Origin: Roseburia_C amylophila | GTDB taxonomy: Bacteria; Bacillota; Clostridia; Lachnospirales; Lachnospiraceae | Reading direction: 5' to 3' | DNA length: 64,000 nucleotides | NCBI RefSeq assembly: GCF_025567465.1 | Contig: NZ_JAOQKI010000002.1 | Coordinates: forward strand, 124,001-188,000 | Shown: piece by piece, positions 42,417 through 51,519 of the stretch | Layout: each line of letters begins with the position of its first letter | How positions within the stretch are numbered: position 1 is the stretch's first letter | Notes under the pieces: model-generated | Told to the model about the DNA's origin: nothing | The model's input: only the letters and a program-made list of their open reading frames with translations | The model's database searches: none | Made by a program: the position numbers and the translations under genes

Positions 42417-44132
42417 TTATTGTTCAATCGCTGGGATTAAATAATCACTTCCTATTATAATATTTGGGTCTTCCTGTTCAAATGTCCCATATATATGAAA
42501 ATTAATCCTTTCATTTTCCTTATATTTTTTCAACTTTACATTAACTTGAAACTGTCCATCTCCATGATCCACAAAATTATACCATATTGGCTCCTCATTA
42601 CCTTTCCAGACTGCCACAGATAGGTCATGATACCCTTCCGTTACATTTGAGACTGTTACTTCTGCCATGTGTGTTTTCTGCTTATAGTCTATATTCAATT
42701 GAGCATCACATTCTTTCTTCGAATATTTTCCTCCCATATTTTGATAATTTTCCGCTAAACTTTCATCGTTAAAGCAAACAATAAATTGATTGTCTTCTAA
42801 CACAACATATTTATGTATAATATATTTTTCTGGAATAGCGGCATCAAATATAATCACTCCACTTTCCGTTATATTATCGCAGGTTGTTGAATTAAATGTT
42901 ATATCTCCATCTTTTAACATCTTTATCATATGAGAATCTTCTCCCACATAAAACATGTCAACATCCACTTTTTCATTGATATCATAGCAAGTATTAATTA
43001 CTTCATCATATTCTTTCATTGGTGTTATATATTTATAATCAAACAACACCTGACCACATATTATCAATATAATGCATAAAATAATTAAATAACATTCCTT
43101 CTTTTTAAATATCTTTCCCAAAAGAATCCCGATGCCAACATTTATGAAAGGGATAATATAATAACCATTTACAACCAAAAAAGCAACCGCACAAATCGCC
43201 AAAACTGTAGCAATTATCCAACTCCATTTCTTATTCTTTATAAACTTGAAACAGCAATACCAAATTGCAAACGCTGAACAATATATAAGAGACATTTTCA
43301 AGCTGTAATTTTTACAATTAATATATGGCAAGCAAACCGTAATTACTGCTATAAACAGATTGACTGTTCTGCCTAGGTCACTGCATACCTTGTCATATAA
43401 AAAATACACAATTACAATTTGTAGTATCATCATCAATGATAATATAAATATTCTCGAAATATCTTTATTAATGACAAAAGAATTATACGTATGTAATCCC
43501 AATAATAACCCAATAAGTATTACTCCAACATATGTCATCCTCTTCTGCCAAAGTGTTTCCTCATTAAAATTCACACTATTATAATTTGTCATTCTTTCAA
43601 TTGCCGGTAATTTTGCCATCCATGTAAATATCTTGTCTGAATATATATACATCAATACTGATATTACTGTCAAAATATCTACTGCCAGCGAGCTATTCAG
43701 CATTTTTGCGCCATGTCTATATTCGCAATCATACATTATATCAATAACGCTAATGATTTCCATGCCAAAACATGCCACCATAAATGTAAACGAAAAATCA
43801 AATTTTCTTCTTTTTTCATTGGATATATAAAGCCAAAATAGCAATGAAACAACAAATAATATTATCAATATTTTCACATTACATACGCAAGCTGTTATCG
43901 TCCATATACATCCTCTTATTATTTTATTTTCTGCATAATTTATTTTATATGTATCAAATGCATACATTACATAATCCACAATTACAATAGCTGACATTAG
44001 ATACATTAACAGGTCCAATGAAACACATATATATATATTTCTATATACTAATGAACTGACAAAGTATACTGATACAAGAACAGACAATATTTTTATAATA
44101 TAGTCTGCACTATTCACAACTTTTTCCCTCAT
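42417..44132 (-). CDS. Unknown polytopic membrane protein with C-terminal extracellular beta domain
   Basis: This 571-residue protein has about 10-12 helices in residues 1-370, then a soluble part (about 375-470) and a C-terminal beta domain (about 475-571) with LSVAVWKGNEEPIWYNFVD, GDGQFQVNVKLKKY and INFHIYGTF. The spacing 'VAVW....WY......G.F...V....H.YG' resembles the GBS Bsp-like repeat of surface proteins; this is inference from pattern. The membrane part could be a polymerase or GT-C protein but has no signature I can name. AAGGA lies 8 bases before the ATG. The DNA is markedly AT-rich. Confidence 0.65.
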   Translation of the reverse strand: MREKVVNSADYIIKILSVLVSVYFVSSLVYRNIYICVSLDLLMYLMSAIVIVDYVMYAFDTYKINYAENKIIRGCIWTITACVCNVKILIILFVVSLLFWLYISNEKRRKFDFSFTFMVACFGMEIISVIDIMYDCEYRHGAKMLNSSLAVDILTVISVLMYIYSDKIFTWMAKLPAIERMTNYNSVNFNEETLWQKRMTYVGVILIGLLLGLHTYNSFVINKDISRIFILSLMMILQIVIVYFLYDKVCSDLGRTVNLFIAVITVCLPYINCKNYSLKMSLIYCSAFAIWYCCFKFIKNKKWSWIIATVLAICAVAFLVVNGYYIIPFINVGIGILLGKIFKKKECYLIILCIILIICGQVLFDYKYITPMKEYDEVINTCYDINEKVDVDMFYVGEDSHMIKMLKDGDITFNSTTCDNITESGVIIFDAAIPEKYIIHKYVVLEDNQFIVCFNDESLAENYQNMGGKYSKKECDAQLNIDYKQKTHMAEVTVSNVTEGYHDLSVAVWKGNEEPIWYNFVDHGDGQFQVNVKLKKYKENERINFHIYGTFEQEDPNIIIGSDYLIPAIEQ

Positions 44133-44201
44133 ATCATATTTCCTTCCTTACAAACTTACTTTTTTATTTCGTACTTGAACCCTTTTTTATAACGAACATA
44201 A

Positions 44202-44855
44202 CTATCCAAAAAAATGTTCCTCCAACATCAAGCACCAACAATGGTATACTGGCAAATGCAGTTCTTGAATCATATAGGTTTCTGTCTCTGGAACTTTTAC
44301 TACCACATCCGAAACACTTGCAAGTTCTCCACCTTTTGCCCCCGTAAGTCCAACAATCTTAATTCCCAATGCTCTTGCAACAACAGTTGCACTTATAATA
44401 TTTTTACTATTCCCTGATGTAGAAATTCCAAGAAAAACATCCCCTTCTCTTCCATATCCGAATAATTGCTGTGCAAATACACCAAGTCCATCCACATCAT
44501 TAATATACGCAGTAGTAAGTGCTTCATGTGCAACAAGTGGAATAGCCATCAGACCACATTCCAGATTTTCAGCTAAAGATGGTCCTCTCTCTGAATCCAC
44601 CTCACAAAGTTTCTTGGCAAATTCTGCTGATACTTTTCGCGGAGTTTTAAAACGTTTCATAAGCTCTCCCGCAATATGTTCTGAATCAGCAGCCGAGCCA
44701 CCATTGCCTGCAATCAAAAGCTTATGGTTATTTTCATAAGCCTCCTCCATAACTAAATAACCATCTATTATATCCTGCCTGCACAACTCTAAAACAGGAT
44801 ATCGCTGTATCAACAAATCAATATGTTTCCCTAATTTTTTTTCTAAATGTCTCAT
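44202..44855 (-). CDS. gmhA: Sedoheptulose-7-phosphate isomerase
   Basis: This 217-residue SIS-domain protein converts sedoheptulose 7-phosphate to D-glycero-D-manno-heptose 7-phosphate. The family signature AGNGGSAADSEHIAGELMKR is present near residue 50, followed by LGISTSGNSKNIISA and LTGAKGGEL. The C-terminal part carries QELHLPVYHCWCLMLEEHFF, in which the His and Glu of the active site lie. It forms a heptose set with the HddC-GmhB fusion directly upstream and HddA at 58420. AAGGAG precedes the start. Confidence 0.93.
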   Translation of the reverse strand: MRHLEKKLGKHIDLLIQRYPVLELCRQDIIDGYLVMEEAYENNHKLLIAGNGGSAADSEHIAGELMKRFKTPRKVSAEFAKKLCEVDSERGPSLAENLECGLMAIPLVAHEALTTAYINDVDGLGVFAQQLFGYGREGDVFLGISTSGNSKNIISATVVARALGIKIVGLTGAKGGELASVSDVVVKVPETETYMIQELHLPVYHCWCLMLEEHFFG

Positions 44856-44874
44856 ATTTCTCCTTCATAAAATT

Positions 44875-46230
44875 CTAATTAAGAATTTTCGTAATTACCT
44901 CAAGCAAAGATTCACCTGTTATATCAGCTTCTATCAGCTTATTTTCACGTTTTATATATCCAGTCTTACACCTAGCATTTTTTCCAGCCAATACATCATT
45001 TTCTCCATCACCAATCATCCATGATTTTGACAAATCAACATTAAAATCAGTTGCTGCCTTCCACAACATCCCAGGTTTTGGTTTTCTGCAATCACATTCA
45101 AACTTCAACTCTGGTATTTCACCATCATATCCCTTGTCTGGATGATGTGGGCAATAGTAAATTGCATCTATATATGCACCTTTCTCTCCTAAAAGTGTTT
45201 CCATCTTATTATGAATCTCTTCCAGTTCTCCATAAGACACTTCGCCTCGTGCAATTACCGGTTGATTAGTCACTACAATAGCCAGATAACCTGATGCATT
45301 AATTTTTTTGATTGCTTCTATCACGCCTGGCAACAATTCAAATTCATCAATATTTCTCAAAAATCCTACATATTTATTTATCGTACCATCCCGATCCAAA
45401 AAAATAGCCTTCTGCTTATTTGACAAATTTTTTGCCTGAACAATTCCTTTTTCATAATCTTTGCATACACCATAATACCTTTCTGGTGTCCCCATATCTT
45501 TTACATATTCCGGGCTATCGTATACATACATCTTTCCTGTTCCAGATAATGGTTTCAAAATCTGACGATCAAGGTCAACTTTTCCAATGGGTACGATTGC
45601 CATCTTATCACTATGCACTCCTGCATCTGAGGCAACCATCTTCTCATCATCTGCCAGTAATTTCAAATATTCATCTATAGCCCTATTCGCAATAACATGT
45701 AAGCCCGCATTCACTCTATTCTGATACCACCTAGGTCTCTTATCCTCTTTTGCCAACCATTTGTCCACCTGTTCGTTGCGATTAACAATAATAAGTCCAC
45801 TATCATAAGGATGTGCATTCGGATGAGTAAATAAAGTCACTTCAGCCTTCTTTTCTCTGTGAAATGTTACCATTCTATTAAAATCAACGTCAAATATAGC
45901 ATCTGCATTTAATAGTAAAAACGAATCATCTCCAGATTCTTCTATTTCCTGTCTCAACCGGAATAATGCCCCAGCATTGCCCAGCGGCTCTTTTTCAAAG
46001 TAATAACTAATATGCACTCCCAGCTGACTTCCATCCTTGAAGTAATCCATAATTACTTCTCCCATATGACTCACAGTAAGGATAATATCTGTAAATCCCT
46101 GATTTCTAAGACAGACTATTTCTCTCTCCAATACCGGCACTCCACATATTGGAATCATTGGTTTTGGTATATCTTGGGCAATAGCTGAAATACGAGTTCC
46201 TCTACCACCTGCCATTATGATTGCTAACAT
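44875..46230 (-). CDS. Heptose-1-phosphate guanylyltransferase fused to heptose-bisphosphate phosphatase (HddC-GmhB)
   Basis: Residues about 1-240 form a nucleotidyltransferase with MAGGRGTRISAIAQDIPKPM, EKEPLGNAGALFRL and LLLNADAIFDVDF, as in HddC/RmlA-like enzymes. Residues about 272-451 form a HAD phosphatase with AIFLDRDGTINKYVGFLRN (nucleophile Asp279, acid Asp281), VVTNQPVIARG, the zinc-loop pattern CPHHPDKG...CDCRKPKPGM, and MIGDGENDVLAGKNA, as in GmhB. The enzyme would dephosphorylate heptose-1,7-bisphosphate at C7 and then add GMP, giving GDP-D-glycero-alpha-D-manno-heptose. Each half has the normal length, so both steps are probably active. Confidence 0.92.
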   Translation of the reverse strand: MLAIIMAGGRGTRISAIAQDIPKPMIPICGVPVLEREIVCLRNQGFTDIILTVSHMGEVIMDYFKDGSQLGVHISYYFEKEPLGNAGALFRLRQEIEESGDDSFLLLNADAIFDVDFNRMVTFHREKKAEVTLFTHPNAHPYDSGLIIVNRNEQVDKWLAKEDKRPRWYQNRVNAGLHVIANRAIDEYLKLLADDEKMVASDAGVHSDKMAIVPIGKVDLDRQILKPLSGTGKMYVYDSPEYVKDMGTPERYYGVCKDYEKGIVQAKNLSNKQKAIFLDRDGTINKYVGFLRNIDEFELLPGVIEAIKKINASGYLAIVVTNQPVIARGEVSYGELEEIHNKMETLLGEKGAYIDAIYYCPHHPDKGYDGEIPELKFECDCRKPKPGMLWKAATDFNVDLSKSWMIGDGENDVLAGKNARCKTGYIKRENKLIEADITGESLLEVITKILN

Positions 46231-46243
46231 TTATTCTTTTCTC

Positions 46244-47068
46244 CTAATAAATATTTCCACTTGGTATAACAATAGTATTACCTTCGTTAGCATAAATCAC
46301 TTGTCCATTAATGCATGAACTTAAAGGTGCTACTAAAAACAATGCTAACTCCGCAATTTCTTCACATGTAATTAATCTTCCACCTAATGCAGGAAATGAT
46401 AATTCGTCACCTGTTGTCCTTCCCGCAATCTTTGTAGCAACTCCACCTGGGGCAATTGCATTCGAACGAATTCCATATTTCCCTAATTCTACTGCAAGCC
46501 CCTCTGTATATTGCATAATTATATTTTTCGAAAAACCATATGGATTTGTGCCTGCTACTTTTCCTGTCTCAGACGAAATATTTAATATAACTCCTTTGAT
46601 TTTTTCTTCTATAAAATAATTAGCCACTCTGTTTGTAGCGAAATATGGTCCTCTGATATTGGTCGACATTATCTCATCCCAATCCCGTAACCTGCATGAA
46701 CTGTAATTAACATCCCTATATATTCCGGCATTATTAATCCAAATATCAACTTGTCCCAATTCATTAAGTACTTGTTTGAATTTTTCTTCTATAACTGTGC
46801 AATCGGATATATCCCAATTCAAAACGCTGACTTTATCTCTATCCACTGCATCTGCAAAGTTATGTAATTTTACCTCATCTCTCCCTGTTATCAAAACTCT
46901 TGCCCCTTGACTAATACACTTGCGGGCAATAGCTGCTCCAATCCCTTCAGAACCACCAGTAATAACCACGCATTTATCTCTTAGCAAATTTCCACTTTGA
47001 GTTGTTGAAATATCTACATAAACCTTTTTACCAAACATTTTTTTTAAAGTACGGCTAATTTTATTCAT
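46244..47068 (-). CDS. Short-chain dehydrogenase/reductase
   Basis: The start at 47068 (MNKISRTLKKMFGKKVYVDI) overlaps the preceding stop as ATGA and has AGGAG 8 bases upstream. The 274-residue protein has a basic N-terminal extension (about 25 residues) before the Rossmann motif TGGSEGIGAAIA, then NNAGIYRDV, NISSETGKVAG and the catalytic NPYGFSK (Y-x-x-x-K), ending with the usual FLVAPLSSCINGQVIYANEG. It is a classical SDR of the FabG group. It is placed among heptose genes and may reduce a keto sugar, but the substrate cannot be read. Confidence 0.85.
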   Translation of the reverse strand: MNKISRTLKKMFGKKVYVDISTTQSGNLLRDKCVVITGGSEGIGAAIARKCISQGARVLITGRDEVKLHNFADAVDRDKVSVLNWDISDCTVIEEKFKQVLNELGQVDIWINNAGIYRDVNYSSCRLRDWDEIMSTNIRGPYFATNRVANYFIEEKIKGVILNISSETGKVAGTNPYGFSKNIIMQYTEGLAVELGKYGIRSNAIAPGGVATKIAGRTTGDELSFPALGGRLITCEEIAELALFLVAPLSSCINGQVIYANEGNTIVIPSGNIY

Positions 47069-48027
47069 GGCTGGTCTCCTTCCCAATATCCATTTTTATA
47101 TAAATCATTCTCTAATTTTTCCATAAAAACTCGTCTTCCAGTCTCAGATAACCAATCAACTCCATTCCAAAACAAATTATTATCATCTTGAAATGTATCA
47201 TCCAGTCTATAATCTAAATGTAAAACATTATTTTTTTCTGCTATATCCTGAAAATTCGAATAGTAAAAATTTTGTAAAAATTTTTCAGAAAACATTTCGT
47301 TCATCTGCCGTGCCATAGGACCAGTCACAAAAACAAGTTTCCATCCCTGTGCTTTACATTTGTCCACCAATCTTTCTAATAACTTTCGATTATATTCAAA
47401 GCATGGTATTAAATGAGTTGTATCTGCATCTGTCAAATTCTCTAATTGAAACTGTTTCTTCCAGACATCACAATGTTCCTGTGCTATTTTTTTCAATCTT
47501 TCTTCAGATACAACACATTTTTGATATGACCATTCTGAGTCAATTTTTCTATTTACAATACTATATATTGCTTTTTTCCCTGCATACAAAATTGGATATT
47601 TTACCGCAATTATATACTTGAGAAGCGAATATTTTTCTATTCTATCTTTGGGCAGTTCATAATAATACTTTGCAATTTGATTCAATGATGTATAATTTTT
47701 TAAAGCAAATAAACCAATAGGAAAAAAAGCAACCACAATTGTATCTCGTGGAATATGCTTCGAATAATTTTCCAGTAACTGAATATCATAATATAAAGAT
47801 TGTGGTGCACGGGCCAGACTAACTCCCTCATTTTTAAAGTACTGAAATGCAAATCTGGCATGTACACTTCCCAAATTAACCATTTTGATTTTGTCGGACC
47901 AATATATTTTTCTCACAGGACGATTTTCAAATTCAACTAAATTTTGATAATAAAACGAATTCTTATATCTATAATTCAATAAAATAAATACCATTATTAT
48001 CAAACATAATATTCCTAAAACTATCAT
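47065..48027 (-). CDS. Membrane-anchored protein, possibly SGNH-fold sugar acyltransferase
   Basis: This 320-residue protein starts with one membrane helix (MIVLGILCLIIMVFILLNYR) and continues as a soluble domain. KMVNLGSVHARFAFQYFKNE near residue 50 has the placement of the SGNH block-I serine (GSxxAR), and FWNGVDWLSETGRRVFMEKL near the end resembles block V with the Asp but with Leu where a His is expected. KLVFVTGPMARQM is a likely core strand. I therefore suggest a DltD- or AlgX-like acyl-transfer protein with low certainty. It is translationally coupled to the SDR gene. Confidence 0.5.
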   Translation of the reverse strand: MIVLGILCLIIMVFILLNYRYKNSFYYQNLVEFENRPVRKIYWSDKIKMVNLGSVHARFAFQYFKNEGVSLARAPQSLYYDIQLLENYSKHIPRDTIVVAFFPIGLFALKNYTSLNQIAKYYYELPKDRIEKYSLLKYIIAVKYPILYAGKKAIYSIVNRKIDSEWSYQKCVVSEERLKKIAQEHCDVWKKQFQLENLTDADTTHLIPCFEYNRKLLERLVDKCKAQGWKLVFVTGPMARQMNEMFSEKFLQNFYYSNFQDIAEKNNVLHLDYRLDDTFQDDNNLFWNGVDWLSETGRRVFMEKLENDLYKNGYWEGDQP

Positions 48028-48044
48028 TTATTTACTTCCTTCAT

Positions 48045-49553
48045 CTATATGGATTTTAATGCCTTTTTTTCCTCATCAGAACTTACCATATAAGCAAGTG
48101 CTATATATAACACTGTATAAATTATTCCCCATATAATCATTTCAAACTTATTTGTAATACCAATTCTATTAGAAATAACATATAATACTATGCTCATACA
48201 TACCATTGAAGCAACAATTGGCACAATATTTTGGAAATATCTTTTTACATCCAAGCCAATCGTTTTCTTGAGATATGGGACTATAAACACACACATTCCT
48301 ATAACATACGCTGCTGTTGTAGAATAGGCTGCACCTTTTATTCCTAATGGTTTAACTAATACATATGTTGCCACAACATTAGCCAAAAATATCACAAACT
48401 CACACACCAAAAAATATGTCTGTTTATTTATAGCTCTTAAAATCAAGTGTCCGCTTCCCATTAATGAGCTAAATATTGTTCCTACCATCACTATCATGCT
48501 AGTAGTCCATGCCAATTCATACCTAGAATCAAGCCAGATATCTGTTACAAAAAACTTCCCTACCACTAAATATCCACCCAGTATATAGAACGCAATAAAT
48601 GCTTGTAACCGGCTTATCTTTATCATCACTTCTGTAGATTTTTCTTTCGGGTTGTTCTCACTAAATTTCATAACTATCTTTGGGAATATCATTGTACTAA
48701 TAATTTGTGTCATACTGTTAAAAGCTGCTGAAATAATGGCTCCTGATGAAAAAATAGAAACCATTGATGCATTTAATCGCATACCAATTATTATTGAATC
48801 GGTATTCCATATCAGCTGTTCAATTATAAGATTAAAAAAAAACAATAGTGAATATGAAAAGAATTTTTTAGGAGAAATAGGCATATTTTTATTTAGATTG
48901 CAAAAGCCAATTTTCATTTTCCCTTTACAAATCGCATATAAAAAGTTTGCACCAAATGTAAATATTGATACATACAAATCTATATACGCTATAAGTGTAG
49001 CCGACTTTCCTTTGTTTATCAACGAAAATATCAATGCTACCCTCAACAGATATTTCAACAAATCCACTGTTTTTACATATGTATATTTCTCATATACAAA
49101 CAGATAAGACATATATATATCTGTTAGAATTGAAAAAACAGCGCTAATTAACAATATAATAAAAATATTTCTAGCGAGCTGCAAATCTCTCGTTGATAAG
49201 CTGCTGGAAAAAAAATTAGGGATAAAACGGAATATCAGACATCCAACTAAAACAGCAAATAATCCCGCCACAAAATTCAATGCTGTTGAAAATGAAACTA
49301 ATGCTTTTGCTGCATCTCCTTTATCTTCACCCTTCGCTCTCAATTCTGACAAAAAACGTATCAATGTGTTTCCTACGCCAAAATTTAAAATAATCAAATA
49401 TGCCGCTAACGACACTATAATTTTATATATTCCATAATCATTATCGCCAAATATTTTTATCAAATAAGGCGTTACAACAACTGTACTGATCATTTGCACA
49501 AAAACTGTAGCATAGTTAATGACTGTTCCATATACTATCTGTTTATTCTTCAT
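48045..49553 (-). CDS. Wzx-type polysaccharide flippase (MOP superfamily), second copy
   Basis: The start at 49553 (MKNKQIVYGTVINYATVFVQ) is preferred over an ATG eight codons upstream because GTGGA and AAAGG lie just before it; it overlaps the preceding gene by 11 bases. The 502-residue protein has about 14 helices with VVTPYLIKIFGDNDYGIYKI and NTLIRFLSELRAKGEDK, typical of RfbX/Wzx proteins. It should export a lipid-linked repeat unit of the heptose-containing locus. Its sequence differs clearly from the flippase at 5960, so two separate glycans are likely. Confidence 0.9.
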   Translation of the reverse strand: MKNKQIVYGTVINYATVFVQMISTVVVTPYLIKIFGDNDYGIYKIIVSLAAYLIILNFGVGNTLIRFLSELRAKGEDKGDAAKALVSFSTALNFVAGLFAVLVGCLIFRFIPNFFSSSLSTRDLQLARNIFIILLISAVFSILTDIYMSYLFVYEKYTYVKTVDLLKYLLRVALIFSLINKGKSATLIAYIDLYVSIFTFGANFLYAICKGKMKIGFCNLNKNMPISPKKFFSYSLLFFFNLIIEQLIWNTDSIIIGMRLNASMVSIFSSGAIISAAFNSMTQIISTMIFPKIVMKFSENNPKEKSTEVMIKISRLQAFIAFYILGGYLVVGKFFVTDIWLDSRYELAWTTSMIVMVGTIFSSLMGSGHLILRAINKQTYFLVCEFVIFLANVVATYVLVKPLGIKGAAYSTTAAYVIGMCVFIVPYLKKTIGLDVKRYFQNIVPIVASMVCMSIVLYVISNRIGITNKFEMIIWGIIYTVLYIALAYMVSSDEEKKALKSI

Positions 49554-50736
49554 TTTTTCCACAACCTTTATAGCCATTAATTTTATTTGCCAATACCGTT
49601 GGTAAGTAATATTTTACCTTTTTCTTCCATGACAAGGTTTTCTTAATTGCTCTTTTTAATCCTTCTTTCTTATACGTAATCAAGAAGATTTTATCTGCTT
49701 CATCTCTTACCCTTGGTTCAGTCAAACGCTTATTGTATTTTTCAACCTTTGAATATTCTACTTTTTCTAGATAAACCTGCTCTTTAACAAGTTTTAGCAA
49801 TGCCTTCCCCTTAGCTGTATTTATGCATAATATTGATGTTCCTTTAGCATTATAGTATGGTTCTTGTGGTGATACGCCATGATAATCTCCTAACGTAATG
49901 TCCGAAAATCTATTTTTTCCTCGTACATAACAAGAAAAACAAGATTCTCTTTGCATATAATGGACTGCTATCCCCAAATCAGTTTCATAAAATGCCCTGA
50001 CATATCTCTTCTTATTATCAAATCTAATATCGCTCCATTGTGGTATCCAATTTATCCCCGCCGGCAATCTTAAATTAATAGATTTTACAGAAGACTTGTA
50101 TTTTTTTTCTAAATTTTCTATATAGTTTTCTAGAACTGAAGGTGCTGTTGGTCCCTGACACACAAGATCAATCTTATACAAAATGTCATATTCTTTTCCC
50201 AAAAATGTTGATAAAGCTGCAACTTCACAAGGACAACCCACAAATAATACAGGAGTCTCTCTTTCTAAACATTCTTTTATTCTTTTATATATCAGGTTCT
50301 TCCTGCTTTGCACATACTTCGAGCGTTGCATCCTTTCTAGAAGTTCTTCTCCGCCCAATTCATGATGAACTCCCTTAAAATCTTCATCCCAAATAACGGC
50401 ACATACCTTTCCATTGGGATACATTTTCATGAATTCATCTGCAAAAATTCTAAATAACCCACCTGAAGAACTACTATATACTATCTGTTTCTTTTTTGAG
50501 TATCCTGCATAAGTTTCAATTTCATTTATGTTATTCTCCTGCTTATCTTTTGCCCTATGGCATACACTAGTACATTTTCCACATGCAATACATTTCTTAT
50601 AATTTGTATATGGATAGAAAAAACCACTTTCATCTTTTCGCATCTCCATAGCTCCAACAGGGCATATATTCGCACATGCTTCACATCCAGTGCATTCTAT
50701 TTTTTTTATATAATTAAAAGTAAATGCTTCTTCCAA
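49543..50736 (-). CDS. Fe-S protein of the F420-hydrogenase/dehydrogenase beta-subunit family, pyruvyl transferase associated
   Basis: This 397-residue protein has two [4Fe-4S] ferredoxin motifs near the N-terminus (CTGCEACANICPVGA and CIACGKCTSVCHRAKD) and an FrhB-like C-terminal domain with SSSGGLFRIF, FVGCPCEVAAL, KIDLVCQGPTAPSVLENYI, CFSCYVRGKNRFSDITLGD. Such proteins occur in polysaccharide loci next to pyruvyl transferases; the reaction is not established and coenzyme F420 is not expected here. A redox step on a sugar or a ketal is possible. It is followed by the second flippase gene. Confidence 0.88.
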   Translation of the reverse strand: MEEAFTFNYIKKIECTGCEACANICPVGAMEMRKDESGFFYPYTNYKKCIACGKCTSVCHRAKDKQENNINEIETYAGYSKKKQIVYSSSSGGLFRIFADEFMKMYPNGKVCAVIWDEDFKGVHHELGGEELLERMQRSKYVQSRKNLIYKRIKECLERETPVLFVGCPCEVAALSTFLGKEYDILYKIDLVCQGPTAPSVLENYIENLEKKYKSSVKSINLRLPAGINWIPQWSDIRFDNKKRYVRAFYETDLGIAVHYMQRESCFSCYVRGKNRFSDITLGDYHGVSPQEPYYNAKGTSILCINTAKGKALLKLVKEQVYLEKVEYSKVEKYNKRLTEPRVRDEADKIFLITYKKEGLKRAIKKTLSWKKKVKYYLPTVLANKINGYKGCGKNEE

Positions 50737-50760
50737 AATACACCTTCCTTATGATTATGC

Positions 50761-51519
50761 TTAATTAAAATGCCAATGCGGTTTTCCTGACAAAACATAT
50801 GTCAAATTTCTTGTCCTATCAGATATTTTTTTTGCCGGTACTCCTCCGTATATGCCATATGGTTCACAGTTTTTACAGACTAATGCCTTTGCTGCTATTA
50901 CAGCTCCTTCTCCTATTTTTACCCCTGGCAATATGGTAGAATCCGAACACACCCATGCCCGTTCACCAATTACAACTTCACCTCTATGTTCAGGTGTAAC
51001 TGCAAAGCTTGGGCTATTGACATCATGCTCTTGCGTCCAAATATGTACATTCATGCCTAAAACAACATTGTCTTCTATTATAATTCCTGATCTTCCATCA
51101 ATTATGCAGTTGCCCGCAATGATGCAATTTCCCATGTGCACATTCCACGGAGAACGAATCTCACATCCTGCACTTATGACAGTTTTTTTGTCTATATCCA
51201 TGCAAAAAACTCTTTTATATAATATCTTTCTAATTCTATTACTCGGATATTTACTCATGCGCATCTGACAATACCGCATCCATCCATAAAAATAATGATC
51301 CGCATTTTTATAAAAAGTTTTTAATGCATTCACAAGTTTTCTTTCTTTCAAAGAAGACTTGCTATTTTCTATTTTTTCTGTTTTTTGATTAGAATTTTTA
51401 GTTTTTTGTTTTACCATGCTATCTATTTTTCGTTCTATTCTGCAATAAACCGATAAAAACAAAATGTTTAATAGATATATTAACAAAACAGCTATTATTA
51501 TCTTTAATATTATATTCAT
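50761..51519 (-). CDS. Hexapeptide-repeat (left-handed beta helix) acetyltransferase
   Basis: This 252-residue protein has an N-terminal membrane helix (MNIILKIIIAVLLIYLLNIL), a charged linker, and a LbH domain from about residue 120 with repeats such as ISAGCEIRSPWNVHMGNCII, GIIIEDNVVLGMNVHIWTQE and GAVIAAKALVCKNCEPYGIY. The active-site-type His occurs in WTQEHDVNSP. It is like WcaF/WcaB O-acetyltransferases of capsule loci. The membrane anchor is less usual for this family. Its start overlaps the pyruvyl transferase stop as ATGA, so the two are co-translated. Confidence 0.88.
   Translation of the reverse strand: MNIILKIIIAVLLIYLLNILFLSVYCRIERKIDSMVKQKTKNSNQKTEKIENSKSSLKERKLVNALKTFYKNADHYFYGWMRYCQMRMSKYPSNRIRKILYKRVFCMDIDKKTVISAGCEIRSPWNVHMGNCIIAGNCIIDGRSGIIIEDNVVLGMNVHIWTQEHDVNSPSFAVTPEHRGEVVIGERAWVCSDSTILPGVKIGEGAVIAAKALVCKNCEPYGIYGGVPAKKISDRTRNLTYVLSGKPHWHFN

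Noticed and set aside
49543..50736. Coenzyme F420 hydrogenase/dehydrogenase, that is a methanogen-type enzyme.
   Set aside because: Only the beta-subunit-like fold is shared; no partner subunits are present and the neighbours are glycan genes.
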